Shown here piece by piece: positions 36,512-48,758 of a stretch of 64,000 bases of DNA (the first letter of the stretch is position 1; every line of letters starts with the position of its first letter). The stretch lies in the NCBI RefSeq assembly GCF_021018895.1, contig NC_079378.1, positions 13,150,501 through 13,214,500 of the forward strand, written 5' to 3'. The translations under genes and the position numbers were made by a program. The notes beneath the pieces were generated by a model. It did no database searches. It was not told the origin of the DNA and saw only the letters and a program-made list of their open reading frames with translations. This stretch comes from Seriola aureovittata (lineage: Eukaryota > Chordata > Actinopteri > Carangiformes > Carangidae).

Positions 36512-36542
36512 TGTTCTGCCTCTGCGTGGCAGAGGCAGAACA
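36512..36542. other. Perfect 13-bp hairpin with 5-nt loop
   Basis: The arm TGTTCTGCCTCTG (36512-36524) pairs perfectly with 36530-36542. It sits at the left edge of a dispersed repeat and may be part of that repeat's end. Confidence 0.85.
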
Positions 36543-36581
36543 GCTTGTTGCTTGTTGTTTCTTGTTTCTTGTTGTTTCTTG

Positions 36582-36710
36582 TGAACGCGATATCTCAGTA
36601 TCACATTGAGGGAATTTCTTCAAATTTTGGCACAAACGTTCATTTGGAGTCAAGGATGAATTGATTAGATTTTGGTGGTCAAAGGCCAAGGTCAGTGTGT
36701 TACACAAAAC
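36582..36710 (+). repeat. Dispersed fish repeat
   Basis: GCGATATCTCAGTATCACAT, GAGGGAATTTCTTCAAATTT, GGCACAAACGTTCATTTGGA and TTTTGGTGGTCAAAGGCCAA form a well-known high-copy motif in fish genomes. The class is not known to me. Confidence 0.65.
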
Positions 36711-38502
36711 ACTTTTTAGCTGTAACTCAAGAATTCACACAGTAATTAAGACAAAATTTCATACAAATGGTTAATATTATATATGATTCTGGATAAACAG
36801 GGATGTAATCTGAAACTAATAGAGCAGTACTGGACAGAGATTGGAGATATTAACTGCGAACAATCATTTGGGGATGTTCAGCCACACTTGTAAAAAAAAA
36901 AATTTCAAATCAACACTTTTATGTTGTGAAGTGCAGAGAGAAAGCTTTGCTTCTGTAGGGAGAAAACAACAAAAACAATAGACGCTGGCAGAAAACAGAA
37001 AAGTTTATAAAGGCCATTGTGGGCAAAAAAGATTTGATATGTAAATGACAGTGTGACGGTAACATGGCCTGACTCAAGGCTTTAGAGGGGGGAGGAGTGA
37101 AGATGAGAGCAAAGTAAAAGTAGGAAGCGTTAGACGAAAACGTCCTGATGACAGATGTCCGTCAACTGGAGCCTGTGACTGAAGAACAGGAACTGGAGCA
37201 GATAGTGAAGAGGGGCAGATAAAGAGACAAAAAGGAAGAGAGAGGCTAGTAGTTGTGTTTAAATGCTGGAAATTACTCTGAGCTCTTTCAAATGTAAAAT
37301 TGTTTTGATTTTCAAATGTGTTTTTGTTGACAACGTCACGGACTGGCCAATTTAATCCCGCCGCTGTACTGTGTGCCTTTACTGGTCACAAAGCTTCTCT
37401 GTTCAGTCCAAAGGGAAAACTAACCCGAGAGAAAAATCATATCCAAAACTGTGAAATCAGACCAGACCTGGGTCCTGTACGTTTTTCTGTCTGTGTAAGT
37501 TATGCAGCATGCTGCCCAGCTCGAGTTTTTAGACCTAACTAACATCAGCCAAAGTTGCTATGTGTGACATTTTGTGCTGACAGAATCTTGAAATTGTTAT
37601 TATTTCCAACCCCATATTTGTTTTCAGCCGTTCCTGTACAGAATTCAGATTTCCTTCACGCATACAAGGATTTCACAGAAAACAATGCATGTAATCAAGC
37701 GTTAAAGTTTGCAATTTTATCCCATTGATATCATTTTTGAGGTTCAGAAATGTGTGTGTACATATATATATATATTCATATATAGACAACATTTGAACGG
37801 TACTGACTGGATGACAGATATTTCATGTGTGTACTGCAGCACTGGAATTTTGTGTTTCTGTGTCCTTTGACATCAGATTTCCCCCTTTCATTTTTTGTAA
37901 AATCATCTTATTTCTCTCTGGGTGACAGCAACATATCATCTTGTTCCAGCTCTTTATTGAAGTAATGAGGGAAATATTAAAACCAAAGATGTGATTTTAA
38001 GACATAATTAGTAATTTTGGAAACCTTCTAGTGGAATTTAAAACAGATTCCTGTGGGTCTGAATAAATTTTGGCTGCACAGCACGAGTTTGTAATGCCTG
38101 ACCAACTGAAAATGTCACATTAAATATGATATAAGAGCAATTACACACTCAAGGCCGCACTATTTAACATTCATACTTCATGAGGTTTTGGCAGAAATGT
38201 GGCTGAAGGCCGAAGTGCACCCCCCTCAGACTTAATACACACAAGCTCTATCTGTGTTTCTTTCACCCTGGCAGGAAATCAGTGGAGAAGCCACTTTAAG
38301 GGACGACTCTGGTGATATTCTGTTTTTATTATTGTCAACAACTCAATGAGCAATGAAGTGATTGTACTAACAAGTGTAGCCTGTGTGTGTTAATCTGTGC
38401 CAGAGACCTCAGTAAATACTCGCTACAGCAACAAGTGTGTATTAATCCACCAGTGTTAATAGTCCCCAATAAAATGCACAGTTTCCTCCTATTTGCTAGT
38501 TT

Positions 38503-38522
38503 GCTAAAAAAAAAAAAAAAAA
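38503..38522. repeat. A homopolymer
   Basis: About 18 consecutive A, then AACAGC. I see no feature before it that would make it a transcript tail. Confidence 0.8.
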
Positions 38523-39609
38523 CAGCATAGCTCAGTTGTTTTTATTGAGCCTCTTTTAAAATGTAAGTGGGTATTTGTGAGTGTTTTTCTAAAGTCAAAG
38601 TCGGGACAAAAGATTTAAAATCAGGGTAGGGAAGTTGGAAAGAGACAAGCCATTGTTGGTTTTGGTCTTTTCATAGAATTTGGTGGCAATAAAATACATT
38701 TTGTTATTTTATAGATATTATCCTTTACTTGTATTCCTTTATGTACCCATCAATCAGAGCCCAGGGTTGTGTCTCCATGGAAAAAACTCACTGATTCAAG
38801 AACCTCCGAGCGGAGATTGTTCTCAGACTTCAATATCTGAGGTGAAAACTCATCTAAATTGAACTTTCAGTTATACCTAAACGAGTACACAGATACAGTT
38901 ACGTACATGGAAGTATGACACGGAAACTGGTGACCATGTAACATGAATCCATTTGATTGTACTTCAAACGACGATAAATCAAAAGTGCACTTTAACACTG
39001 TGCATGAAACAACACAGGAAGCCTTCCTGTGATGTGGCCCTTTACGTCACTATCACGGGGGGGGGGAGTCCACTCCCAGCCACCAGCCAAGACGCCCTGT
39101 AGGTGGGCAGTTTTATCACGGAGTCCGGAGACGTGGTTGGCGGGAGGGTAGGAGATGGTGGGCGAATGAATCGGATATGGGGTTTCAAGGAACCTATAAA
39201 GGAACCTAAAAGCTGTTCCCTTAAATAAAAATCTAATCCTTTTACATTGTGTGTACTTCTCAGTCATGCGAAAGAAGAGGAAAATCTGTTTCTACAGATG
39301 ATTTCTGACATTTGGTCGAATTATCATGCAGTTCACGACAGGAGACTCTGGTCCAACAACTTCTGATCCTTCAGGACTGCAGGAGAGCTGCAGGCATGTA
39401 ATGTCCCGCTGTGTGATTGGTCAGAGTGTGTTTCTTTCTGACAGGCAACATCAATTGGATGTTTCTCTCATTCTCATGTGTCTATGATTTGATTTGATGT
39501 GATGTGATTATGTATCCTGATTACCTGATTACTACCTATATGACACAAAAGTTGTATATACTGTATAAAATAGGCTTTACATACAGTCTCACTGATACTT
39601 TTTCCTTTT

Positions 39610-39835
39610 AATATGCACACGGAAACTTTTTTCCTTCACATTTTTGCTTTTGATCCCTCCTCTGTTGCTCTCCCTGAGGGTTTTTTTCCCCCCATTAAAG
39701 TTTTTCAGGGGGAGTTTAACTTTATCCAAATCGAGGGTCTAATAACAGAGTGTGTCATATGCGGAGCCCCTTGAGGCAAATTTGGGATTTGCGATGTTGG
39801 CCTATATAAATAAAGCTTACTTGACTTCACAGGTA
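39610..39835 (+). repeat. SINE/MITE-like dispersed repeat (3' part)
   Basis: AAATCGAGGGTCTAATAACA, AGCCCCTTGAGGCAAATTTG, GGGATTTGCGATGTTGGCC and CTATATAAATAAAGCTTACT followed by TTGACTTGA-like sequence match a frequent fish repeat ending in a short direct tail. Confidence 0.6.
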
Positions 39836-40962
39836 CAGTAAGTGCAGAACGGCTACTCACTTCAAATTCATTAGTTGGGGAAACTGGTGGAAACAACAGC
39901 TAAACAAGCTGCTGGCTCTATTACCCATGGACTATATTTAACCTGTGCCATTTTGTTTGAGTAAATTCCAAGTGTGACATTTATTAACTATATGGTGACC
40001 TCAATATTTCCTAGCAATCCCACAATGTAATTACTGTCGTGTGGCTGTACACAGCAGTGGCACAAAATCACGTTACAGTAGGTGCCTGAGAACTGTGTGT
40101 GTTACATGTGAGGGGCCTCTGAGGAGAAACGGGAATTTTAGATTGACAAGCAAAAACTGCAAACTCTTAAGTTCAACCTCGAGTGAACACAATCACTCTC
40201 ACTCAGCCTGCTCTGTGCAACGCCGTGATAAACAGCCTGAAGAAAATGTCTGTAGATTTTATGTTGAGAGCTTCCATCCCAGCAGAAAGAACAAACACTG
40301 ATTGTATCCCTCAACTTTCCCGCACGCCAAACAGTTAAGAAGCTCGATAAGCAGCTGTTTGTTCTAAAACAAAAAAAAACTAAAAAAAACACCTGTGTCA
40401 TGTGGCAGTGCTGAAACTGAGAGTGCAGCTTTGTATTTAACTTTTAATATCAGGAGCAGTGTTTTAAAATACACTGTTTCCTGAAGTTTGTTTTTTTGTT
40501 TTTTTCCACTGCAGTTGTTGGAAACATCTGGACATGAAATAGTAGGTAAACTACTATTGGGCAGTTCTCCAGATGAAGAAGATAAATACAGCACAAGAGG
40601 GTGATCCAGATATTCGGTACAATCAATGATTTCTGACTCCACAGGTTTGAAATCATTTTGATGAGGTTTCCCATTGATAAATCTCAACAAGCAGTGTGGG
40701 AGATAAACCAGAAGGAGGCCTGCAACTCACGGAGATAAAGTGTGGTATGTCCAACACACACACACACACGCGCACACACACGCACACACAGCTCCCAGCA
40801 CTGATAACAGCTCTCTGCTCTTTGATGTGGCTCCTTGAGGGAAGAAAGATTGACTGAGAAGGGGAAAAAGAGAAAAGAGTGATTGAGAGGGAGGGAAATT
40901 GAGGGAGATTACAGGAATAGCTTCAGGGTTGTTGTTTTGTGCAGTGTTACAGACCCCTCAGC

Positions 40963-40993
<31 letters not shown>

Positions 40994-41673
40994 CACAATT
41001 TAATCCTTATCAGTCTACCTTCATCTTCTTTCCTTTCAGGTGGAAATGAAGTCTGCAGAAGTAGCTTCAAACTAATTTTAACATTGACGACGTTTGGTGG
41101 CCAAAGGCTTTTCTATCATTCCAGAAAAGAGTCTAGCGTCTGGGCCTGTGTCAATAAAGGCCGTTACAATTAATAATTTCAGTGTCCATGCAGGTAAAGT
41201 TGGAATAGGACATTTGTCTTGGCTTGAACTTGCAAACCTATATATGAAATCCTATTATGAAGCTGTGTTTTATAAATAAAAGAAGTTTAAGAAGTAAAAA
41301 AAAAAAAAATTTCAGTCAGTATTCAAACATGGGCGTTGTGAAGGGGATGGTGTGACTTTGTAAGTTTGCTCTGTTAGTTCAGCTGACCTGTTTCCCCTTT
41401 TCTAACGTGCCCTCATTTTTTTACATATTTCTCAGGTCCATGTTGTGGTGTCATAGTCTCCATGGTTACCCTTTACATACACGGCCCTGTGTATATAGAT
41501 TTAAAGGTTCAGAGTCACTGTGTCGGACAAACAACATCATTGGTGCCAAAAGATCGTTATAGCTCCCGTTTAATTTTTTCTTGTTTCTATCTCATTGGTT
41601 TTGTTTTCAATAATCTCAGTGTAAAAGATCATCACTATGGTCCTGTCTGCAGTTTGAAATTAAATTCCAATTC

Positions 41674-41727
41674 TGTGTGTGTGTGTGTGTGTGTGTGTTG
41701 TGTGTGTGTGTGTGTGTGTGTGTGTGG
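41674..41727. repeat. (TG)n microsatellite
   Basis: TG tract with one interruption at 41698-41702. Confidence 0.95.
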
Positions 41728-41879
41728 TTATAGTATAGCCTATCTGTTGTTTTCAGGCAATTAATGAAGATAAACACAGTGAACGCGCCACAACGCCAAA
41801 AGCGGTACAGTTACATCAGGATGCCCCTTTAAAATAACAGTGAAACACTTCACCATTGACTTCAGACCAGTTTTTCGTG

Positions 41880-42420
41880 CAATCAATTTCGCTGCCTAAA
41901 GTTAGCTAACTGCTAACAGCTAACCACACTTCATTTTAAGACCAACACACTCATAGGCGCTCAAATGGGCGCAAGTGCATTTGCTATTTAAACAATGTGG
42001 TTGCTGGACAGGAAAATGACTGAAACTTGTATCGACACTTGCGTTGCACTTGTCGAGTGTAAAATAGGGACCTAAGACTTTATGGTTTGTGTTGACGTTC
42101 TTTGAATATAACTCTTCAAATAATATTTTGAAAGCTTAAATAAGATCCAAACCAAAAATGTCAGCATCACAGTTGTGCTCATCTGGACCAAAATGACGCG
42201 ACTCACATTACCGTGCCTAACCACACCGCTAAAACTGACAAACAGCTGAACAACTACTGAGCATCATCAAGAGAAGACATCAACGCAACGGAGCATCTGA
42301 AGAGCAAGAAGAGAGACGGGAAGAGAAAATAATCTAAGCACTCTCCATGTCGTCTATAGATTATTATTGTTTAGGCTGATTGCGTTTTTACTCTGTCCGC
42401 TCCCACCTCGCAATAAATTT
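41880..42420. repeat. Possible DNA-transposon-derived repeat
   Basis: Contains AAATGGGCGCAAGTGCATTT, GCTATTTAAACAATGTGG and CTTGCGTTGCACTTGTCG, phrases I associate with a dispersed DNA-transposon-like fish repeat. No terminal inverted repeat was located, so borders are rough. Confidence 0.35.
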
Positions 42421-42650
42421 TCAAGCCTTTGTTGGCTGACGTGCACATTGAGACCGGTCAAAAAATACGATTTAATGATGTTATTATTTCATCACCATGT
42501 CTTAGATCTCTGAAGAACGTCAACTTTTGAGTAAAAACATTAATGTTCACCAGCGAAGACTGTCATTCCTCTTGATTCTTGAAACTGTTCATTCCCATAA
42601 GTCTCTAATAAGCCAGCAGTTGAACGTGTAACTGCTCAGTAGATTTAACA

Positions 42651-42679
42651 CTCTCTCTCTCTCTCGCTCTCTCTCTCTC

Positions 42680-42732
<53 letters not shown>

Positions 42733-42752
42733 CTCTCTCTCTCTGTTTCTCT
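42651..42752. repeat. (CT)n microsatellite
   Basis: CT tract with CTGTTT interruptions. Confidence 0.95.
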
Positions 42753-42826
42753 TTCCTTCCTACAGGATGTTATCCTGTGAAATTTGAGTATGACATGAGA
42801 AAGAAGAGGAGTTAGAAAGGGGGAAA

Positions 42827-42828
<2 letters not shown>

Positions 42829-42879
<51 letters not shown>

Positions 42880-42890
42880 CGTGTGTGTGT
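42829..42890. repeat. (GT)n microsatellite
   Basis: GT tract with two GTGC units. A second GT tract follows at 43001-43057, and the two flank a unique segment of about 110 bases. Confidence 0.95.
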
Positions 42891-42998
42891 GCTTGTTTAC
42901 TTCCTGTAGGATGTTATGCTGTGACCTCTGAGGATGAACCTGGGGTGAGTGTGGAGGCTCTTCAGAGCATCCTGACACTAATAAGATACCTCCGTTTG

Positions 42999-43050
<52 letters not shown>

Positions 43051-44937
43051 TGTGTGTTGGTGGCTTCACTCCTCAAGTGTCATGATAAAGGAACGTCCAG
43101 TTGAAAGTAGCGCCGGCCCAAACTAAACAACCGAATCTCTGCTATTGGCCGTTCACACTTGTACGTTCTGCCTCCAAGAGATGCCCACACTCTAAAGCCG
43201 CTGCTTTTATATGGTACCAACTGCAAGCTAATTCAATGAAATATCATTACCCTAAATAGCGTTAAAACCTTTTTAGTTTTTTTCACTCTTCCATGAAAAA
43301 GGCGAATGATGAAGGAAAGGGTGAAATTAGATTATACTGCATATCACACAGTGCTGCGCTGCATTCAGCAACTTAAGAAAAGACTGGGATCGCTTGTTCG
43401 TGGCCTCGCCTTCATGTATCCTGGTGGGAAAACAACCTAGCTTTTTGAGCTCATTCACAAAGTGACATTATACTACCAAATCGAATTAAAGCCAAGTTAA
43501 CACATTCTAAGAAGAGATTTCTCCGTTTGCCCGGTACTCATGACTCATGTCCTACTTAAATCTGTGATTTGCCTCACTCTCTTCCTCCTTCCACTCCATT
43601 CATCCCTTCATCTTGTCCTCGCATTCTGTCGCCGTCTCCCCTGGCAGGAAAAATAAACTTGACCCCTGCATCCTGGCAGGAGCTGACCTCCCCACCTCAA
43701 CGACCCCCGACCAACACACACAGACACACACGCACACTCCTCATTCCTTTCACTCCCCTTTCTCCTTCGCTTGAATTTTTCGACTGCTCGATCTGAACCT
43801 CAGCTGTCTGCCTTCTCCTCTCCTCTCCCCTTCATCATCTGTCACCGTGTCTCCCCCTAAATTTTTAGCTCTCAAATGGCATTAATGTGCGTTTCCCCAC
43901 CTCTAGTGAGGAAAGAGTAAGGAAGGCCTCAGCCTTAAATCAAAATGCTTGTTAGATCATCTAAAGCTGGGCAGACGCTGCTCAGATTGAGCCTGATTTA
44001 CATCCCAACTCATTTTAGAACCGGACTGGTTGACGTGCAGTTTGAAGATGTTCGCAACACCTGATAAACTGCCTGTCGGTCAGAAAGTCTGTTCAGCTGT
44101 CTTGCAGTTTGACCAGTTCCATAATCCCAACATGGCTGCTGTCAAAATATCTATTACAAACTGCTTGATTTAATATTATAGCGGTTGTATTTTACAAGCT
44201 AGCTAAACCTGGAGCCTTGACTCAGACTGAACTTCACTGCAGAACCAGAGAGACCATATTGTCTGCATCCTCCACACATCTGCCGCTCCATGTGTTTCTT
44301 TTTTCCTGCTTACTCTCTGCTCATAAAGGAATTGTACAGTAATGTCTTTTTTGGTAGCATTGTTGAGACAGCGCGAGGATTAAAGTCATAGGTTCTGGCC
44401 ACAGAGAGAGGCGGATGAAAACGTGTAGTGCGAGGTGGCACAATGCAACACAAGGTAACGATGACCTTCGCTCCATGCAGCGACTGGGCAGGTGTTTCTT
44501 GGACTTTCTGAGAGGCCGTGCTTATTGCCACTGTTTTCAGTGTGTGACCATTCAGGACGAATACAGACAATACTTCATACTAAACTTGTTTGCGGTTTAC
44601 AGAGGCCCCTGAAGAGCAATGGAGGAGGGAGAACGGAAAAAAAACAAAGAAAGAGGGGAGAAGAGGGAGGAGGAGAAGCAGTGCTACTGTGTGTAGGAGA
44701 GGAAGAGGAAGGCTGAGAAACCTGCTGTTGGCCAATTGAAGGGGATGGAGGAGATGGAGGAGGTGGAGGAGTGCTGCAGCAGCAACACATGGTCCCAATT
44801 TCACAGTTGTGGACAGAGGAGTGCCGGCGGATGCGGGGGCAGGAACAGGCCTGCAATCTGGAGACATTAATACCTCAGTAATAGTCACATTCACTTCCAC
44901 AACCAGGAAACTACTCCTCTGGACTTACTATGTATGC

Positions 44938-44975
44938 ATGTGTGTGTGTGTGTGTGTGTGTGTGTCTCTGTGTGC

Positions 44976-45020
<45 letters not shown>
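44938..45020. repeat. (TG)n microsatellite
   Basis: TG tract with a short interruption at about 44965-44980. Confidence 0.95.
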
Positions 45021-45021
<1 letters not shown>

Positions 45022-45142
45022 CCCTCTAGTACGCAAATTCTCCTCTCTCTCCTCCCAAACACTCACTCTGTCTTTTTCTGTACACGCACACCCTCTCAAA
45101 CCAAATCCGTCACTGCCAGTTTCTGTTGTTCTGTCGCTAATT

Positions 45143-45146
<4 letters not shown>

Positions 45147-45211
<65 letters not shown>

Positions 45212-45212
45212 T
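45147..45212. repeat. (CT)n(CA)n microsatellite
   Basis: CT tract running directly into CA. Confidence 0.95.
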
Positions 45213-45501
45213 GAGACAGAGCAGACCATAACAGAGTAGTAAAAGGCATGCAGCAGGGCAGAGCAGGACACCGAGCGCCTGACTTCCTGTGCCTCGTGTT
45301 CTTCCTGAGCGCTTAATGAGATCTGTTACAGTAAACCACCACCTCCACTTCTTCATCCATCCTCCTCGAGCTCTCCTCTCCCTCTTTCTTTTTTCCTTTT
45401 CTTCTCAGTTCCCCGGTCTCCTCGGTGCTACATAGCATTTCAGCAAACTGTTTTTGGCGGTACGACTCGTAACTGTATGGGTTTGGTCCACTCTCACTTA
45501 C

Positions 45502-45558
45502 CCCCGCTGCGCACCACCTGCTCAGCATCGAACAGCACACACAGACGCAGCTAGCCAT
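45502..45558 (-). other. Candidate unassigned first exon ending in a consensus splice donor
   Basis: The minus strand reads ATG at 45558, 19 open codons (MASCVCVCCSMLSRWCAAG), then the donor GGG|GTAAGTGAG, a near-perfect match to the consensus. The area has several CpGs. No partner exon was recognised, so this may be a chance donor. Confidence 0.2.
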
Positions 45559-46547
45559 TAGCTGGTGAACGTAGCAGCTAAAGAGTCACATGTTTAGTTG
45601 GTTGAAACTAAAGCAGGGAAAACAGGACCGTAAGTATGGGACTTGCATTCATCTGCTGGATGTATGAATTGGGGAATTCCCATATAGTTGAAGTGACATG
45701 GAAATATCAACAGGAGCTGAGCCAGCCAACATTTAACACATTGGATTGATAAATCCAGACACAAACGGATACGTAGACATGACAAGTTGTGGGTTTTCAG
45801 AGGGTTACGTGACGGTAATGATTTTTTGGTGAACAATAGTGACAGAGCCTTGATGCCACAGTGAGGTTGCCAGGTTTGGTAGAACCCAAAATCTGTGCAA
45901 TCAAGCAAGATACACACACATAGCCAGAGACGGTGCAGAGAAGTGTTATGTGCTGACTCAACAAGTGAGATACAAGAAGACAGCTCTGAAAGTTTTGGAA
46001 ACATAACAGCAAATGTGAAATTTTCAAAACCTGCCAAATACTGTATGAAAACATGTAGTGATTGACTCATTTAAAGACCGGAACAAATAAGATCTTTTCC
46101 CAAATATGTTGTCTGACGTACATTGTGTACAAAATCATATCAAACTGCTCCGGGCAGCCATGGGAAACAAGTTTGTATCCAAACGTTTGTGGGGATTCAA
46201 AGTTTCATACATCAAATAGGCCTCTGTTCGTTGTTTGACTTTTAGAAAACTACTTAATCATAAACACAGAGACACACACATAGACTCATGGTCTCAGTCA
46301 ACACTCTCACCACTGTGTGTTTAACTGCAGCTCCTGGACTCTACCGGAGGCATTTCATCAATGTCAGGACCGGTTTGAAAACGTCCTCTGTCAGGCCACA
46401 CTCGCTGGAGAGCCAGGCTGCTTAAAAAGAGCCAGAGACCTGAAGACATGCTGAAAGAAGCCCTTGGTACATCAATGGAGCGCTCAGTGGGGGAGAGAGA
46501 GGGAAAGATGGAGTTGGGGGAGAGGAAGATGCACACCGTACGTAAAT

Positions 46548-46574
46548 AGAGAGAGAGAGAGAGAGAGAGAGAGA
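46548..46574. repeat. (GA)n microsatellite
   Basis: GA tract of about 13 units. Confidence 0.9.
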
Positions 46575-46644
46575 TGTCAGCGGATAACTTTGATGGCACC
46601 TTTCAGGCGGAGGCACTGACAAAAAAAATAACAAAAATGTCTGC

Positions 46645-46650
46645 TTTATT
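46645..46650 (-). terminator. Polyadenylation signal AATAAA downstream of the 93-codon ORF
   Basis: Exact AATAAA hexamer on the minus strand, 61 bases past the stop codon of the candidate small membrane protein. Such hexamers are frequent by chance in AT-rich DNA. Confidence 0.3.
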
Positions 46651-46711
46651 TTATACTACTTCAATATTCGCTTCTCTGATTGGGTCGCTTCGATCACTTG
46701 GATGAAGTATG

Positions 46712-46993
46712 TTAGACCCAAAACAATCTGCAGGGAACACCAGGGTTTTCAGAAAGCGGAAATTTCCGCTTGAGATGGTCTGAATCTGAATCTGGATCTG
46801 GACCCTCGACTGACTGCAGGTCATCCCGCACTTTTTCTAGTTTCAGTCTCAAGGAGTTCATGAAGAAATGACAGATTATATGTATTATTATCAGGATTGA
46901 TACACTGCAAATCAACCACATTATGAAGACTGTTGAGTAGAGACTGGACGAAATGAGAAACGTCTTGTACTGTGGGATTTTTATGATGCGCAT
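46712..46993 (-). CDS. Candidate small single-pass membrane protein, 93 aa, unknown
   Basis: An open frame of 93 codons not made of simple repeat. The ATG at 46993 has A at -3. Residues about 22-45 form one hydrophobic segment (VFIMWLICSVSILIIIHIIC). It is followed by a charged, helical-looking stretch (LRLKLEKVRDDLQ) and an acidic D/S-rich part (GPDPDSDSDHLKRK). The stop is at 46714-46712. A perfect AATAAA lies 61 bases downstream at 46650-46645 on the same strand. I do not recognise the family; it is not an obvious match to KCNE, sarcolipin or phospholamban. It may be a last exon or a single-exon gene. It could also be a chance frame in non-coding DNA. Confidence 0.3.
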   Translation of the reverse strand: MRIIKIPQYKTFLISSSLYSTVFIMWLICSVSILIIIHIICHFFMNSLRLKLEKVRDDLQSVEGPDPDSDSDHLKRKFPLSENPGVPCRLFWV

Positions 46994-48589
46994 CTTTTAA
47001 TGGACTGTAATGATCTTCCGCAGTAAACAAAGTAGGACACAAGCACCACCAGAGCAGTTTTAACTCTTCTGACTTCTGACTCTTTAGGTTGTAGACCTTC
47101 AGAACAAAGTCATTTTGACCTCACTCCGTCAACGTGACAGTTAGGTTAAGAACTAGGATTAGGATTAGTTTATCTATTATAAACTGATGCCTTAAAGTCA
47201 CCCCCCACCCCCCATCCCTTGTCCACCCCTTAACTTCTCCCCCACCCCTCAACCGCAGGCGCTCAGATCTCGGTGTGGTGCTGCTGCGTCAGTCCGGGCC
47301 TGTATGGCGTCCTGCATGCTGTTGGTTCAGACCACAAAACACACACTCTTCAATGGCTGCCCTTTAATCGAAGGACCAACATACACCCACAGCGCTCTGG
47401 GCTCGGGCCTTTAATGATCAAAATAGCCTCCGAACACTGAGGAGAGAAGACGCTGGCGGTTGAAGAGGAGCTCTGAAGTTGTGTTTTCGCCGTCCTCTTT
47501 GGTCAAACAGTCTAACCAGGAAAAATGTTTGCCTTTCTTCACGTTTATGGGTTTGATCTTGGTTTTCAATAAAGAAGCCAATCAGCCACCTGCACATGAC
47601 ACAGCTGTTTGGCATTATACAGCACTAACAGTCATGTTTTTCTTTTCTTTCCTCTCAAACAAATGAAAAATTCTGCCGGTGCGTTAAAGTAATTTTCTAT
47701 ATTCCAAGAAAATAAGCGTCAGTGTCTTTAAAAAAAAAAAAGCAAAAAGAAAACAGATTGTCACACTAGAAGTCCTTGCAACAAACTGATTTGCGCTGGA
47801 AACAGGGTTGAATAAGGACTCAATACCAGGCTTCATACCATCAATAATGATCATATCCTGTGCGGGACAGATCTCATTGAGACAGTATCTTTACCCTGGA
47901 TCCTCCAGCTGAAGGAGAACCTCTGTATTTACCGACCGTCCCTGTTTCCTCTTAAAGCAAACTCAGAAATGTCAGGGGTCATTAAGGACAGGCTGGAGTA
48001 CAGTTGAACCTCTGTGGAGCTGACACATCCACAAACATTAGAGGAAGATTTGTAGGTCAGACCTGAAAGCCTGGCTGTCTGTGTGGCTTTCACAGTGGGG
48101 TAACTAGCCATTTTTCAACCTCTCACAGTCGGACGAATGAATCCATCTATCCATCTATCTATCTAAAAAAGCAGTAAACAGCAAGAGTGTGAAGAGGGGA
48201 GGGATGTGGCAAGGAGTGATTTAAAATAATGGGGGTGTAGAGGTGGGAGGGACGAGGGGGACGATGTCTGGGTCTAATTTATGGCCCTAATAAATCCCCT
48301 CTCTTTACCCTCCAACCCCTGAACCAGGCGGGCAGCTCCCTAAAAACCTTAATCACTCCCCTGCCGGCCCCCTCTATATCCTCATGGGGCGAGAGAGAAA
48401 GGAAAGAGAGCGAACAGTGGCCATATTATTCTGCTGTAAAACCAAATGGCGTCCTTGTAATCACTTGACTGCCTCGTCAGCCAGACAGCCAGTGAAGCAG
48501 TCAGCCAATGAGACAGTTTAGTTATTCAGTGAGTTGTATGGCTGTCAGCCTGGCTGGATGACTTATAGAGGCCCTTCTAGCTTCAGCAC

Positions 48590-48758
<169 letters not shown>

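Noticed and set aside
40364..40690. 108-codon minus-strand frame that looks somewhat protein-like
   Set aside because: No recognisable family, ends in homopolymer-driven Phe/Lys runs, and no poly(A) or splice support was found.
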